From positions 1 to 28,668 of IMG/VR virus record IMGVR_UViG_3300036861_000151: a stretch of 28,668 nt of DNA, one strand, 5' to 3'. This document shows positions 14,714-20,864 of the stretch, piece by piece. The DNA is from a virus. The translations under genes were made by a program, and so were the position numbers. The first letter of the stretch is position 1, and each line of letters opens with the position of its first letter. A model generated the notes under the pieces. The model had not been told where the DNA came from and made no database searches. It worked only from the letters and a program-made list of their open reading frames with translations.

Positions 14714-14929
14714 TCAGTCCCCCAGCCGAGAGACGTACCAGCCCCGAAGCACCGTGTAATCGGCCGCTTCGGGGCTGTCGACAGAGATCACGTCGAGGAT
14801 GGCGCCAGGCGCCAGCTCGCCGTGACGGCCGCAGGATGGGGCGACCATCTGGTACAGACCAGGGATGATGACCAGCACCGTGGCGGGGACCGGTGGGCCG
14901 CACTCGGCGCACAGTAGGGCTTCGCCCAT
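14714..14929 (-). CDS. Small Cys-motif protein, unknown function
   Basis: 71 residues from ATG 14929, with CGGAG 5 nt upstream; a start at 14998 would add 23 low-complexity residues. It has a metal-binding look: CAECGPPVP near the N-terminus and SCGRHGEL in the middle, followed by strand-like sequence (GAILDVISVDSP) and YTVLRGWYVSRLGD. Probably a small zinc-ribbon protein of the leftward operon. No known function. Confidence 0.65.
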   Translation of the reverse strand: MGEALLCAECGPPVPATVLVIIPGLYQMVAPSCGRHGELAPGAILDVISVDSPEAADYTVLRGWYVSRLGD

Positions 14930-14994
14930 GGGCGCTCCGTTTTCGGTTGTGGCAGGGTGACGGGTCGGAGCATCCCGCCCCAACCGCGCATTCG

Positions 14995-15216
14995 TCAACC
15001 CCCGCCACTTGACTGCTCACGGAGCCACGCCCGGAAGTCGCGCTTACCGCGACGCCCTGCTCGAGCGTTCTTTACACCCTCCCTTGCCCGTTGCACCAGG
15101 AGCGCAGCGGCCGCAGCCTTCTCCTCGTCGGTCGCGTCGCCCATGCGCACGATGCGCCCGTCAGGCAGCTCCAGCGGCCAGTCCGCCGGCCCCATCTGGT
15201 ACTCCCAATCGTCCAT
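14995..15216 (-). CDS. Small protein of unknown function
   Basis: 73 residues. ATG 15216 overlaps the stop of the upstream gene (TGATG) and has AGGAGG 5 nt before it, so expression is likely. The N-terminal third (DDWEYQMGPADWPLELPDGRIVRM) looks strand-like. The rest is a charged helix (EEKAAAAALLVQRAREGVKNARAG) with a basic end (RRGKRDFRAWLREQ). No domain is recognised. It is third from the end of the leftward operon. Confidence 0.68.
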   Translation of the reverse strand: MDDWEYQMGPADWPLELPDGRIVRMGDATDEEKAAAAALLVQRAREGVKNARAGRRGKRDFRAWLREQSSGGG

Positions 15217-15833
15217 CAGTCCTCCTCGTCGGCGAGCAGGGCGTTGAGCCTGCCCACCCAGTCCCGAATCCGTTCACGGTCTTCCTCGCCGGCCCAGCGC
15301 ATGAACAGGAAGAGCCCCTCGGGATCGGTGCCGGTCAGCTCGAGAAGAGTGTCCAGGCGGGCGTTGACACCAGTCGGCTCGGGCCGAGGCCGGTGCGGCC
15401 TTGGACTGCCGCCCTTGAGGTGGCGGACGAGCGTCTGGGCGTCCTTGGTGGTCATGTCAGGTCGCACGTCGCCCGCCTCAATTGCCAGCTGAAGGGTGTG
15501 GGAAGGGACCTGACTGAGGCTGTAAAGCGCCTCGTAGGACTGAGGGAACACTTTCGACGTCGAAAGTGAATGTGCGATGGTTGGATGCCCTGCGATCGCC
15601 ATGAACTTCGACGCCACCGACAGCGAGATCCCCAAGTCGGACCGCTGAACCCAGTCCTCGAAATTGCCGGGGCCAATGTCGGTCCGGGCCTCGATGAGGT
15701 GCTGGCCGATCAGCAGGATGTCGCCGCGGAGACGCTTCACGTCGGCGCGGATAGTGCGCGCCCACTGCTTGGGCGTTTTCGGCTTCTCCGGTTCCAGAAT
15801 CTCACCGTCGTTCATCTGGTCGAGCTCGCTCAT
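15216..15833 (-). CDS. DUF3102-like protein
   Basis: 205 residues, coupled by ATGA overlap to the gene before it. Residues 20-80 match the DUF3102 pattern: WARTIRADVKRLRGDILLIG, HLIEARTDIGPGNFEDWV and LGISLSVASKFMAIAG, a helical domain frequent in phages and plasmids and often placed with regulatory or partition genes. A middle helical part (YEALYSLSQVPSHTLQLAIE, TTKDAQTLVRHL) resembles ParB-like DNA-binding regions in style but lacks a clear helix-turn-helix. The C-terminus is acidic. The molecular role is unknown. As this molecule may persist as a plasmid, a maintenance role is conceivable but not shown. Confidence 0.7.
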   Translation of the reverse strand: MSELDQMNDGEILEPEKPKTPKQWARTIRADVKRLRGDILLIGQHLIEARTDIGPGNFEDWVQRSDLGISLSVASKFMAIAGHPTIAHSLSTSKVFPQSYEALYSLSQVPSHTLQLAIEAGDVRPDMTTKDAQTLVRHLKGGSPRPHRPRPEPTGVNARLDTLLELTGTDPEGLFLFMRWAGEEDRERIRDWVGRLNALLADEED

Positions 15834-16051
15834 CGCTCCTCCTTAGTGAGCCATTCCTCGACCTCGTCAAGGCTCACGCCGTAGCCGCGTCCATAGGCGA
15901 AGTCCGCCAGCACGAGGACGTTGTTGAAGTCGGTGAGCTGATAGGTGCCGTACAAGTACCCGCGCGGATCGCGCTGCCTGGACTTCTGGAGCCTGTACCC
16001 CTGCCGCTCGGCCATCCGCCGGAGCCGGTTCTCTCTGGTCTTCTCGTCCAT
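15830..16051 (-). CDS. Conserved small actinobacterial/phage protein
   Basis: 73 residues from ATG 16051, with GGGAGG 4 nt upstream. The pattern RENRLRRMAERQGYRLQKSR, RDPRGYLYGTYQL, LDEVEEWL is shared by many small proteins of actinobacteria and their plasmids and phages, usually unnamed. The N-terminal basic helix and the length suggest a small DNA-associated or regulatory protein, but this is not established. First gene after the promoter at 16088-16116. Confidence 0.75.
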   Translation of the reverse strand: MDEKTRENRLRRMAERQGYRLQKSRQRDPRGYLYGTYQLTDFNNVLVLADFAYGRGYGVSLDEVEEWLTKEER

Positions 16052-16062
16052 CGGACCTCCCT

Positions 16063-16107
16063 GGTGATGCTGGACCTTATACCAGAGAGTATACCAGAGG
16101 TGATGCT
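16063..16107. repeat. Nested direct repeats over the leftward promoter (operator candidate)
   Basis: TATACCAGAG occurs at 16078-16087 and 16090-16099, 12 bp apart. GGTGATGCT occurs at 16063-16071 and 16099-16107, 36 bp apart. The inner pair brackets the -10 element and the outer pair flanks it, a layout expected of a repressor or activator binding region. Confidence 0.6.
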
Positions 16108-16116
16108 AGAGAGCAA
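16088..16116 (-). promoter_or_regulatory. Promoter for the leftward operon (15830 to 14424)
   Basis: On the minus strand TTGCTC (16116-16111) and TATACT (16093-16088) are 17 bp apart, a good sigma-70-type pair. The start would fall near 16080, about 30 bp before the ATG of the 16051 gene. Direct repeats overlap it (see 16063-16107), so it is probably controlled by an operator-binding protein. Confidence 0.65.
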
Positions 16117-16137
16117 GCTGGAAGCTGACTAGCCTTC

Positions 16138-16263
16138 TCACCAGCGGATCAGCGACCCGGCGAACCAGGTCCCGACGATGTAGGCGCTGGTCGCCCCCAG
16201 CAGCCACGTCCACCGGCGAGGATTCTGGGGTCGGCCGTAGATGTGGCCGCGGAGCCAGGTCAT
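16138..16263 (-). CDS. 41-residue membrane protein
   Basis: Short gene with ATG 16263 overlapping the preceding TGA (ATGA). The protein has a basic N-terminus (TWLRGHIYGRPQNPRRW), then one membrane span (TWLLGATSAYIVGTWFAGSL) and a short end IRW. Arg/Lys before the span suggests the N-terminus is inside the cell. The role is unknown; small single-span proteins in phage operons include holin-like, superinfection-exclusion and regulatory peptides. It ends shortly before the promoter of the next genes. Confidence 0.6.
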   Translation of the reverse strand: MTWLRGHIYGRPQNPRRWTWLLGATSAYIVGTWFAGSLIRW

Positions 16264-16712
16264 CGTGCCCCCCGCTTGGCGGCCATATAGCGGCTGTGGG
16301 CCTCGATGAACGCGGCGCTGGTGCCTCCCCGGTCAGGGTGGGCGTTGGCTACCTCTGCACGGAGCTCGGACAGGTCGGGTTGGTGCTCACCGAGCCAGAA
16401 CCCGGCCGGCGGGTCGGGGTGCTCGGCGTAGACTTCAGCGTCGCGCTCCCACCATCCGCTCGACCGACGCCAGACCTTCCCGTCGGCTTCGAGCTGCTGC
16501 CGGTCGACGAACCCGATCTTGGTGCGGTCGTATCGCTCGTCGCGTAGGTAGTAGATCCGCTTGGCGGTCTTTTTGGTGATCCGGAGCTTGATGACGTGGT
16601 GATCCCACTTCGCACGGCCGGTCAGGTGGAAGCAGGGACAGTCGGCGCCGTCGAAGCCGCACATGTGGGTGTCGTGGGCGTACAGGTACTCGACCGGCTG
16701 GGGGGCGCTCAT
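16260..16712 (-). CDS. Zinc-motif protein with J-domain-like HPD
   Basis: 150 residues from ATG 16712, coupled by ATGA to the tiny gene upstream. The N-terminus has a possible metal site (Cys18, Cys25, Cys27, His29 in CGFDGADCPCFH). The middle (IKLRITKKTAKRIYYLRDER) is strand-like with aromatic residues. The end (LSELRAEVANAHPDRGGTSA, FIEAHSRYMAAKRG) matches the helix II-HPD-helix III part of DnaJ domains, HPD at residues 125-127. Such J-like ends occur in phage proteins of unknown role. A host DnaK link is possible but unproven. Confidence 0.72.
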   Translation of the reverse strand: MSAPQPVEYLYAHDTHMCGFDGADCPCFHLTGRAKWDHHVIKLRITKKTAKRIYYLRDERYDRTKIGFVDRQQLEADGKVWRRSSGWWERDAEVYAEHPDPPAGFWLGEHQPDLSELRAEVANAHPDRGGTSAAFIEAHSRYMAAKRGAR

Positions 16713-16798
16713 CGGTGCGCCCCGGCCCACCAGAAGATGCCGTAGGCGGTCCAGGAGCCGGCGGCGAACCCGGTCAGGAACACCAGCAGCGCGCTCAT
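16709..16798 (-). CDS. 29-residue single-span membrane peptide
   Basis: ATG 16798 overlaps the end of the gene upstream, and its TGA overlaps the ATG of the gene downstream, so it sits exactly in a chain of coupled genes. The peptide MSALLVFLTGFAAGSW... is one hydrophobic helix ending WWAGAHR. Tight coupling on both sides is the main support. Function unknown. Confidence 0.55.
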   Translation of the reverse strand: MSALLVFLTGFAAGSWTAYGIFWWAGAHR

Positions 16799-17139
16799 CC
16801 GTCGGCCCGCTCGGTCGGTGGCGTGTCGGGGTGTTCGTCGCGGAGCCGGTCGGCCCACCGCCACAGATCGCTCAGGAAGACCTCGTCCTCCACCGCATCC
16901 CGGATCGGGTCCAACCCGGGATCCATCTGGCGTGTCTCGTCCACGGTGGCGTAGAACGCACGGTTGAACCTGGTGGTGAGCGGCTGGATCAGCCGCAGCT
17001 CCGCGCTGGCCAGATGGCCGATCAGGTCGAGCCGCATGGCGACCGCGAAGATGTCCCGGAGGATGGTCGGGTCGACCCGGCTGACCCGCTCGCACCACCC
17101 GGGGATGTCGACGTCGATCAGGTGCTCGTTGTCGGTCAT
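16795..17139 (-). CDS. Hypothetical protein of the leftward operon
   Basis: 114 residues from ATG 17139, with a strong GGAGG box 5 nt upstream. Mainly helical: WCERVSRVDPTILRDIFAVA, LIGHLASAELRLIQPL, DAVEDEVFLSDLWRWADRL, with an acidic Pro-rich end. No motif is recognised. It overlaps the following 29-residue gene by 4 bases and follows the 17456 gene by 2 bases, so the genes are co-expressed. Confidence 0.7.
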   Translation of the reverse strand: MTDNEHLIDVDIPGWCERVSRVDPTILRDIFAVAMRLDLIGHLASAELRLIQPLTTRFNRAFYATVDETRQMDPGLDPIRDAVEDEVFLSDLWRWADRLRDEHPDTPPTERADG

Positions 17140-17141
17140 GG

Positions 17142-17456
17142 CTACCTCCCCTCCCGGGCGGCGGCGCGGGCGGCGAGCTCGTCGAGGAACGCGGCGGTCC
17201 GCTCCGGCCAGATCGTGCTGAGTTCGATGCCCTCCATGCAGCGGCCGTCACTGTCGATGCGGCCGCCGGCGCGCAGCTCCATGGCGGTCTGCTCCGTCAG
17301 CGAGCCGAGCCAGCCCATCAGCCGCTCGATCTCGAAGCCGGTCTTGCAGGTGCGCTTGTCCAGCAGCGCCGCCGCGATCGCGTCCAGCCGGGCGGCGAGC
17401 GTTTCCAGGCCGGCCGTGGACACAGCGCCGTCCGCCGTGGTGTTCTGATCTGGCAT
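17142..17456 (-). CDS. Hypothetical helical protein, first gene of the leftward operon
   Basis: 104 residues. ATG 17456 is preferred, with AGGAG about 10 nt upstream; a start at 17489 would add 11 residues. The sequence is helical (GLETLAARLDAIAAALLDKR, ERLMGWLGSLTEQTAMEL, ERTAAFLDELAARAAAREG) with two lone cysteines. It starts back-to-back with the integrase gene, so it may belong to early or lysogenic expression. Function unknown. Confidence 0.68.
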   Translation of the reverse strand: MPDQNTTADGAVSTAGLETLAARLDAIAAALLDKRTCKTGFEIERLMGWLGSLTEQTAMELRAGGRIDSDGRCMEGIELSTIWPERTAAFLDELAARAAAREGR

Positions 17457-17602
17457 CAGGGCTTTCTCCTGGTGTCGGCCCCGGGACACCGCACGTGTCG
17501 CCGGGGCTTGCCATACCTACTGGCAGAAAGCTTGCGCCGACCCTGGGAAGTTGTCAAGCTCTCGTCCTGATACTGTCCGGTCTGAGACAGGAAGGGAGAG
17601 CC
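17457..17602. promoter_or_regulatory. Divergent region between leftward operon and integrase
   Basis: This 146-bp gap holds several small inverted repeats: GGTGTC/GACACC (about 17471-17490), TGCCA/TGGCA (about 17510-17526) and CTGTC/GACAG (about 17574-17591). Serine integrase attachment sites are short, with imperfect inverted repeats and lie beside the gene, so one of these (or 18920-19340) may be attP. I cannot identify the core. TTGTCA at 17552-17557 is a -35 candidate for the integrase without a well-spaced -10. AGGAAGGGAGAG before 17603 is the integrase ribosome binding site. Confidence 0.4.
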
Positions 17603-18919
17603 ATGGCCGACATAGGATACGCCCGCGTCAGCAAGCGGCTGCAGAACCTCGACCTGCAGATCGACGCGCTTGAGCGCGCCGGCTGCCAGGTGATCTACCG
17701 CGACAAGATGTCAGGCGCCAGGGACGACCGACCCGAGTTCACCAAGGCCCTAGCCGCCACCGGTCCCGGCGACCGGCTCACCGTCTGGCGGCTCGACCGC
17801 GCCGGCCGCAGCCTCCAGCACCTCCTGCAGATCGTCGACGACCTCCAGCAGCGCAACGCCCGCTTCCGCTCGCTCAACGAGAGCATCGACACCTCGGGCG
17901 CGACCGGCCGGCTCATCTTCCACATCCTCGCCGCCCTCGCCGAGTTCGAGCGGGAACTGATGATCGAGCGGGTCATGGCCGGCCTGGAGGCCGCGCGAGC
18001 CCGCGGCCGCGTCGGAGGGCCGGCACCCTATGGGATCGGCCCCGACCACACCTCGATCGTAGAGGCCGAGGCCACGCTCCTCCTCGAGGCCGCGCAGCGA
18101 ATCCTCGACGGCGAGACGGTCAGCCACCTCGTGGACGACTGGAACGACCGCGGCTCCACCACCCGCAAAGGTGGGAGCTGGTCCGTCACCTCCATCCGGA
18201 CACACCTGCTGAACCCCCGGGTCGTCCCGGTCCTCGGCCAGGACACCCACAACCAGCTCAAGATGCTGTTCGGCGACCCCGACCGCCAACACCTCGGCCG
18301 ACCCGCGCAACACCTCCTCAGCGGGATACTGCGCTGCGGCACCTGCACCCAGCCGCTGTACGGCGGTCACGTCACCGGCGACCGCTGGGTGTACCGGTGC
18401 CGGAAGGCGCGCGGCTCCGGCGGCCGTTTCCACGGCTGCGGCGGGGTCACCGTCTCGCTCCCCAAGGCGGACACCTGGGCGGCCGAGGCGTTCATCGTGG
18501 CCATCTGCGGGGAAGAGAGCGCCCTCCCCGGCCACGTCGCCGCGCAGCTCGAGGCAACCCAGGCCGGCGTGCCAACCCCCGTGGAGCTTGCACGCGAGCA
18601 GGAGGAGCTGGCCGAGCTGGAGGCGGTGCTTGCCACCAGGTTCGCCACTCCGGAGCACTGGGCACGGGCGACCAAGCTGGAGACGCGCGCTGCCGCGGCT
18701 GCGCAGCACCAGCGCGCCATGCCGGACCTGGCCGCACTGGCCAGCCTGCCCAGAACCGAAGCCAAGCTCCACGACCGCTGGGACGCCTGGACGGTCCCGG
18801 AGCGGCGCACCTGGCTCAAACGCGTGTTCGAGTATGTCACCGTGGCGCCGGCGCCGGCAGGGACGCACCACCGCGGCAGCGACGTCGGTAGGCGGCTTGC
18901 CCCGGAGTGGCGGTTGTAA
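17603..18919 (+). CDS. Large serine integrase
   Basis: 438-residue site-specific recombinase that would integrate the circle into the host chromosome at attB. ATG 17603 is chosen because GGAAGGGAGAG precedes it and the resolvase domain starts at once. Residues 1-135 are the catalytic domain: IGYARVS with Ser10 as nucleophile, YRDKMSGARDDRPEF, and LTVWRLDRAGRS with the active-site arginines. Residues 140-240 are the recombinase DNA-binding domain (APYGIGPD, STTRKGGSWSVTSIRTHLLN). A zinc ribbon follows (Cys245, Cys248, Cys266, Cys279), then a coiled-coil (ELAREQEELAELEAVLATRF) and a basic tail. Length is at the short end for phage serine integrases. Use as a dimer resolvase in a plasmid state is an alternative. 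Confidence 0.93.
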   Translation: MADIGYARVSKRLQNLDLQIDALERAGCQVIYRDKMSGARDDRPEFTKALAATGPGDRLTVWRLDRAGRSLQHLLQIVDDLQQRNARFRSLNESIDTSGATGRLIFHILAALAEFERELMIERVMAGLEAARARGRVGGPAPYGIGPDHTSIVEAEATLLLEAAQRILDGETVSHLVDDWNDRGSTTRKGGSWSVTSIRTHLLNPRVVPVLGQDTHNQLKMLFGDPDRQHLGRPAQHLLSGILRCGTCTQPLYGGHVTGDRWVYRCRKARGSGGRFHGCGGVTVSLPKADTWAAEAFIVAICGEESALPGHVAAQLEATQAGVPTPVELAREQEELAELEAVLATRFATPEHWARATKLETRAAAAAQHQRAMPDLAALASLPRTEAKLHDRWDAWTVPERRTWLKRVFEYVTVAPAPAGTHHRGSDVGRRLAPEWRL

Positions 18920-18968
18920 CGCCCACTCAGCAGTCCTACCGAGATCCGCAGCTAAGCTTCAAGTGCCC

Positions 18969-18991
18969 CTACTGGAGTTATCCACAGGCCC
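18969..18991 (+). repeat. 23-bp repeat with DnaA box, copy 1
   Basis: It shares 20 of 23 positions with copy 2 at 19062-19084, and the last 15 are identical (GTTATCCACAGGCCC). TTATCCACA at 18978-18986 is a perfect match to the bacterial DnaA box. Confidence 0.7.
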
Positions 18992-19061
18992 ATCGCTGGC
19001 ACTCTCTGCGCCAAAGCGCCAGCGTGTCCCGCAAATGGCCTACGCCGGCACCGTAGCGGCA

Positions 19062-19084
19062 CTACGGAGGTTATCCACAGGCCC
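19062..19084 (+). repeat. 23-bp repeat with DnaA box, copy 2
   Basis: Second copy, in the same orientation, exactly 93 bp from the first. DnaA box at 19071-19079. The CTACGG at its left end also pairs with CCGTAG at 19051-19056. Confidence 0.7.
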
Positions 19085-19261
19085 CGACTCGGATGTAACT
19101 TACACCGTTGTCTTTTTGCTGCTCATAGGCGAAAGAACGGCTTGTGAGAGCAGGGAGCCGCGTGTTACCGTGCCGCCGCCTACCCGGCGGTGGAGCACCC
19201 AGTCCAACGGATCCCGATCAAGAGAAGCGTGAACCAGCGCCCCACCGCCAGGCCCATGCCA

Positions 19262-19275
19262 GTCCCCATGGGGAC
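19262..19275. repeat. 14-bp perfect palindrome
   Basis: GTCCCCATGGGGAC reads identically on both strands, about 135 bp before the HTH gene. Possible protein-binding site. Confidence 0.5.
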
Positions 19276-19288
19276 CGCCAGAACCGGA

Positions 19289-19317
19289 CACGAGTGTTGC
19301 TAGGAACAACATTCGTG
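19289..19317. repeat. Inverted repeat upstream of HTH gene
   Basis: CACGAGTGTTG (19289-19299) and CAACATTCGTG (19307-19317) match at 10 of 11 positions, with a 7-nt spacer. It shares the TGTTG...CAACA core with the repeat at 19351, so the two may be bound by the same regulator. Confidence 0.55.
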
Positions 19318-19350
19318 TGTTTCCGGTCGCGGCATTGTCGCCATGCATGA

Positions 19351-19367
19351 CCGTGTTGTCAACACGG
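19351..19367. promoter_or_regulatory. Operator-like inverted repeat CCGTGTTG-T-CAACACGG
   Basis: Perfect 8-bp arms with a 1-nt centre, 42 bp before the preferred GTG start of the excisionase-like gene. With the repeat at 19289 it makes a plausible pair of operators for the early replication operon. Confidence 0.5.
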
Positions 19368-19408
19368 CAAGCATCGGCCAGGGTGGCAGCGCTTCGGGAA
19401 GGCCCACC

Positions 19409-19606
19409 GTGCCCGAGGTCCAAGACCTCCCCGAGCAGCTCGTCGCCGAAGAGATCGCCGAGCTGTTCCGCACCACCACCCGGACCGTCCACAACTGGAC
19501 CCGGGACCCCGAAAGCCCACTGAAGGGCTACCGGATCGGCCGTCGCTGGCTGTACCCGAGGGCCGAAGTCCTCGCCCTCCTCGAGCAGCGGGCGGCCGCC
19601 AAGTGA
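19409..19606 (+). CDS. Excisionase-like HTH DNA-binding protein
   Basis: 65 residues from GTG 19409, which has GGGAAGG 6 nt upstream. An ATG at 19343 would add 22 residues without a ribosome binding site and would put an operator-like palindrome inside the gene. The sequence LVAEEIAELFRTTTRTVHNW, then GYRIGRRWLYPRAEVLALLEQ is the HTH_17/MerR-like excisionase fold: helix-turn-helix, then a wing with R-R-W-L-Y and a closing helix. In phages such proteins act as recombination directionality factors or small regulators. It leads the replication operon and overlaps the next gene (GTGA). Confidence 0.82.
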   Translation: MPEVQDLPEQLVAEEIAELFRTTTRTVHNWTRDPESPLKGYRIGRRWLYPRAEVLALLEQRAAAK

Positions 19607-19743
19607 TCCCCGCCGAGGTCCGCGACCAGGTGCGCGCCTCTCGCCTCGCGCAGAACCTCCCACCCGTCGTCGAGGACCTGAGGTTCCTCACCGCTCTCGC
19701 CGCTGAGCTGCTCGAGCCGGCCGAGGCGGGTGAAGCCGCATGA
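19603..19743 (+). CDS. 46-residue protein of unknown function
   Basis: A short gene whose GTG 19603 overlaps the previous TGA and whose own TGA overlaps the next ATG (ATGA), so it fills its space exactly. The peptide is IPAEVRDQVRASRLAQNLPP, then helical VEDLRFLTALAAELLE and an acidic end. No motif is recognised. Probably a small partner in the replication operon. Confidence 0.62.
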   Translation: MIPAEVRDQVRASRLAQNLPPVVEDLRFLTALAAELLEPAEAGEAA

Positions 19744-20777
19744 CCACCGAGCCGCTGTCGCCGGCCCGGCCGGAGCCTCGCAGGGACCGGTATGGCCGCT
19801 ACCTGCTCCCCGACCCGAACACCGGCCGCGAGATCCCCTGGACCCGCGTCACCACCCTCGCCAAGACCCTCTCCGACCAGTACGGACTGACGAAGTGGCA
19901 GTGCCGGATGGTCACCAAAGGGATCGCGGCCAGGCCAGACCTGTATGCGCTCGCCGCGGCCACCCCCATCGACGACAAGGCCACGCTGGACCGGCTCGTC
20001 GACGACGCCAAGGAAGCCGCCGCGGCATCCTCCGGCGCCCGCCTCGGCTCAGCGCTCCACTCCTTCACCGAGCAGTTGGACGCCGGAGAGCAGGTCGAGG
20101 TGCCGGCACCGTGGGACAAGGACGTCGCCGCCTATCAGCAGACCCTGCACCAGGCCGGCATCATCATCGACCCGGCACACATCGAACGGATCGTCGTCGT
20201 CCCAGAGCTCGGTGTCGCAGGCACATTCGACCGGATCCTCACCATCCCCGACACCGATGCTCCTGTGGTCGGCGATCTCAAGACCGGCAAAGACCTCTCC
20301 TATGGGTGGGGCGAGATCGCGATCCAGCTCGCCATCTACGCCAACGCCAAGCTCATGTGGGATCCGACGGCTGGCCGGTACGAGCCGATGCCGCCAATGA
20401 ACCGCAGCGACGCGATCGTCATCCACCTCCCCGTCGGACAAGCCAAATGCGACCTGTATTGGGTTGATATTGCTGCCGGGTGGGATGCGGCACAGCAGTG
20501 CGCCGCGGTCCGCCAGTGGCGCGCACGCGACGATCTCGCCGTCAAGTTCACCCCCATCACAGGCGCGCCTGCGCCGGCGGCCAACGGGTGGCTCGCCAGG
20601 GTCGACGAGGCCACCACGGAAGACGACCTGGTCAAGGTCTGGCAGGACGCTGACATCGCCGGCGCCTGGGACCAGGTGCTCTTGGAAGCGTGCAAGCGGA
20701 GGAAGGCGCAACTGCTCACCCCAGGGCGCATACAGGCCGCACAGCGGGAGGCCACCCAGACCCGCAACCGCCTATGA
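19740..20777 (+). CDS. Cas4/RecB-like PD-(D/E)XK exonuclease
   Basis: 345-residue nuclease of the type found next to replication genes in actinophages, thought to process DNA ends in recombination or replication. Motifs in order: a helical front; GARLGSALHSF with His107; GVAGTFDRIL with Asp164; VVGDLKTGKD with Asp179 and Lys181; and QLAIYANA with Gln196 and Tyr200 of the QxxxY motif. These are the complete metal-binding and catalytic residues of the RecB-type nuclease fold. No iron-sulphur cysteine cluster is visible, unlike true Cas4. ATG 19740 overlaps the previous stop. About 87 bases separate it from the next gene. Confidence 0.88.
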   Translation: MTTEPLSPARPEPRRDRYGRYLLPDPNTGREIPWTRVTTLAKTLSDQYGLTKWQCRMVTKGIAARPDLYALAAATPIDDKATLDRLVDDAKEAAAASSGARLGSALHSFTEQLDAGEQVEVPAPWDKDVAAYQQTLHQAGIIIDPAHIERIVVVPELGVAGTFDRILTIPDTDAPVVGDLKTGKDLSYGWGEIAIQLAIYANAKLMWDPTAGRYEPMPPMNRSDAIVIHLPVGQAKCDLYWVDIAAGWDAAQQCAAVRQWRARDDLAVKFTPITGAPAPAANGWLARVDEATTEDDLVKVWQDADIAGAWDQVLLEACKRRKAQLLTPGRIQAAQREATQTRNRL

Positions 20778-20864
20778 GCCGAGCCCGGCCGAGCGCTCGA
20801 GCGCCGCCCAACCAAAGCATCAGCACACGATCCCGCACAACAAGCACAAGCAGAAAGCGAGCAC

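Larger units (their letters stand above)
18920..19408. other. Noncoding region with DnaA boxes and palindromes (origin/attP/operator candidate)
   Basis: No convincing gene lies in these 489 bp; open frames here have shadow-like composition. It holds two 23-bp repeats carrying perfect TTATCCACA DnaA boxes (18969, 19062), a small hairpin CCGTAG/CTACGG just before the second (19051-19067), a 14-bp perfect palindrome (19262-19275), a larger inverted repeat (19289-19317) and a compact operator-like repeat (19351-19367). Its place between the integrase and the HTH-led replication operon suits an origin, an attP and the early promoter. Which of these it is cannot be settled by reading. Confidence 0.55.

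Noticed and set aside
15216-15833. ParB homologue that would act on the parS-like site
   Set aside because: The protein fits the DUF3102 pattern, and the ParB N-terminal CTPase motifs and clear helix-turn-helix are not visible.
17750-18871. 373-codon minus-strand open frame opposite the integrase
   Set aside because: Shadow of the integrase; no recognisable domains.
18969-19084. CRISPR-like repeat pair
   Set aside because: Only two imperfect copies, each carrying a DnaA box, with no further units and no cas genes.
19144-19350. 68-codon plus-strand frame in the noncoding region
   Set aside because: No ribosome binding site, no domain pattern, and it runs through several palindromes; composition is not gene-like.
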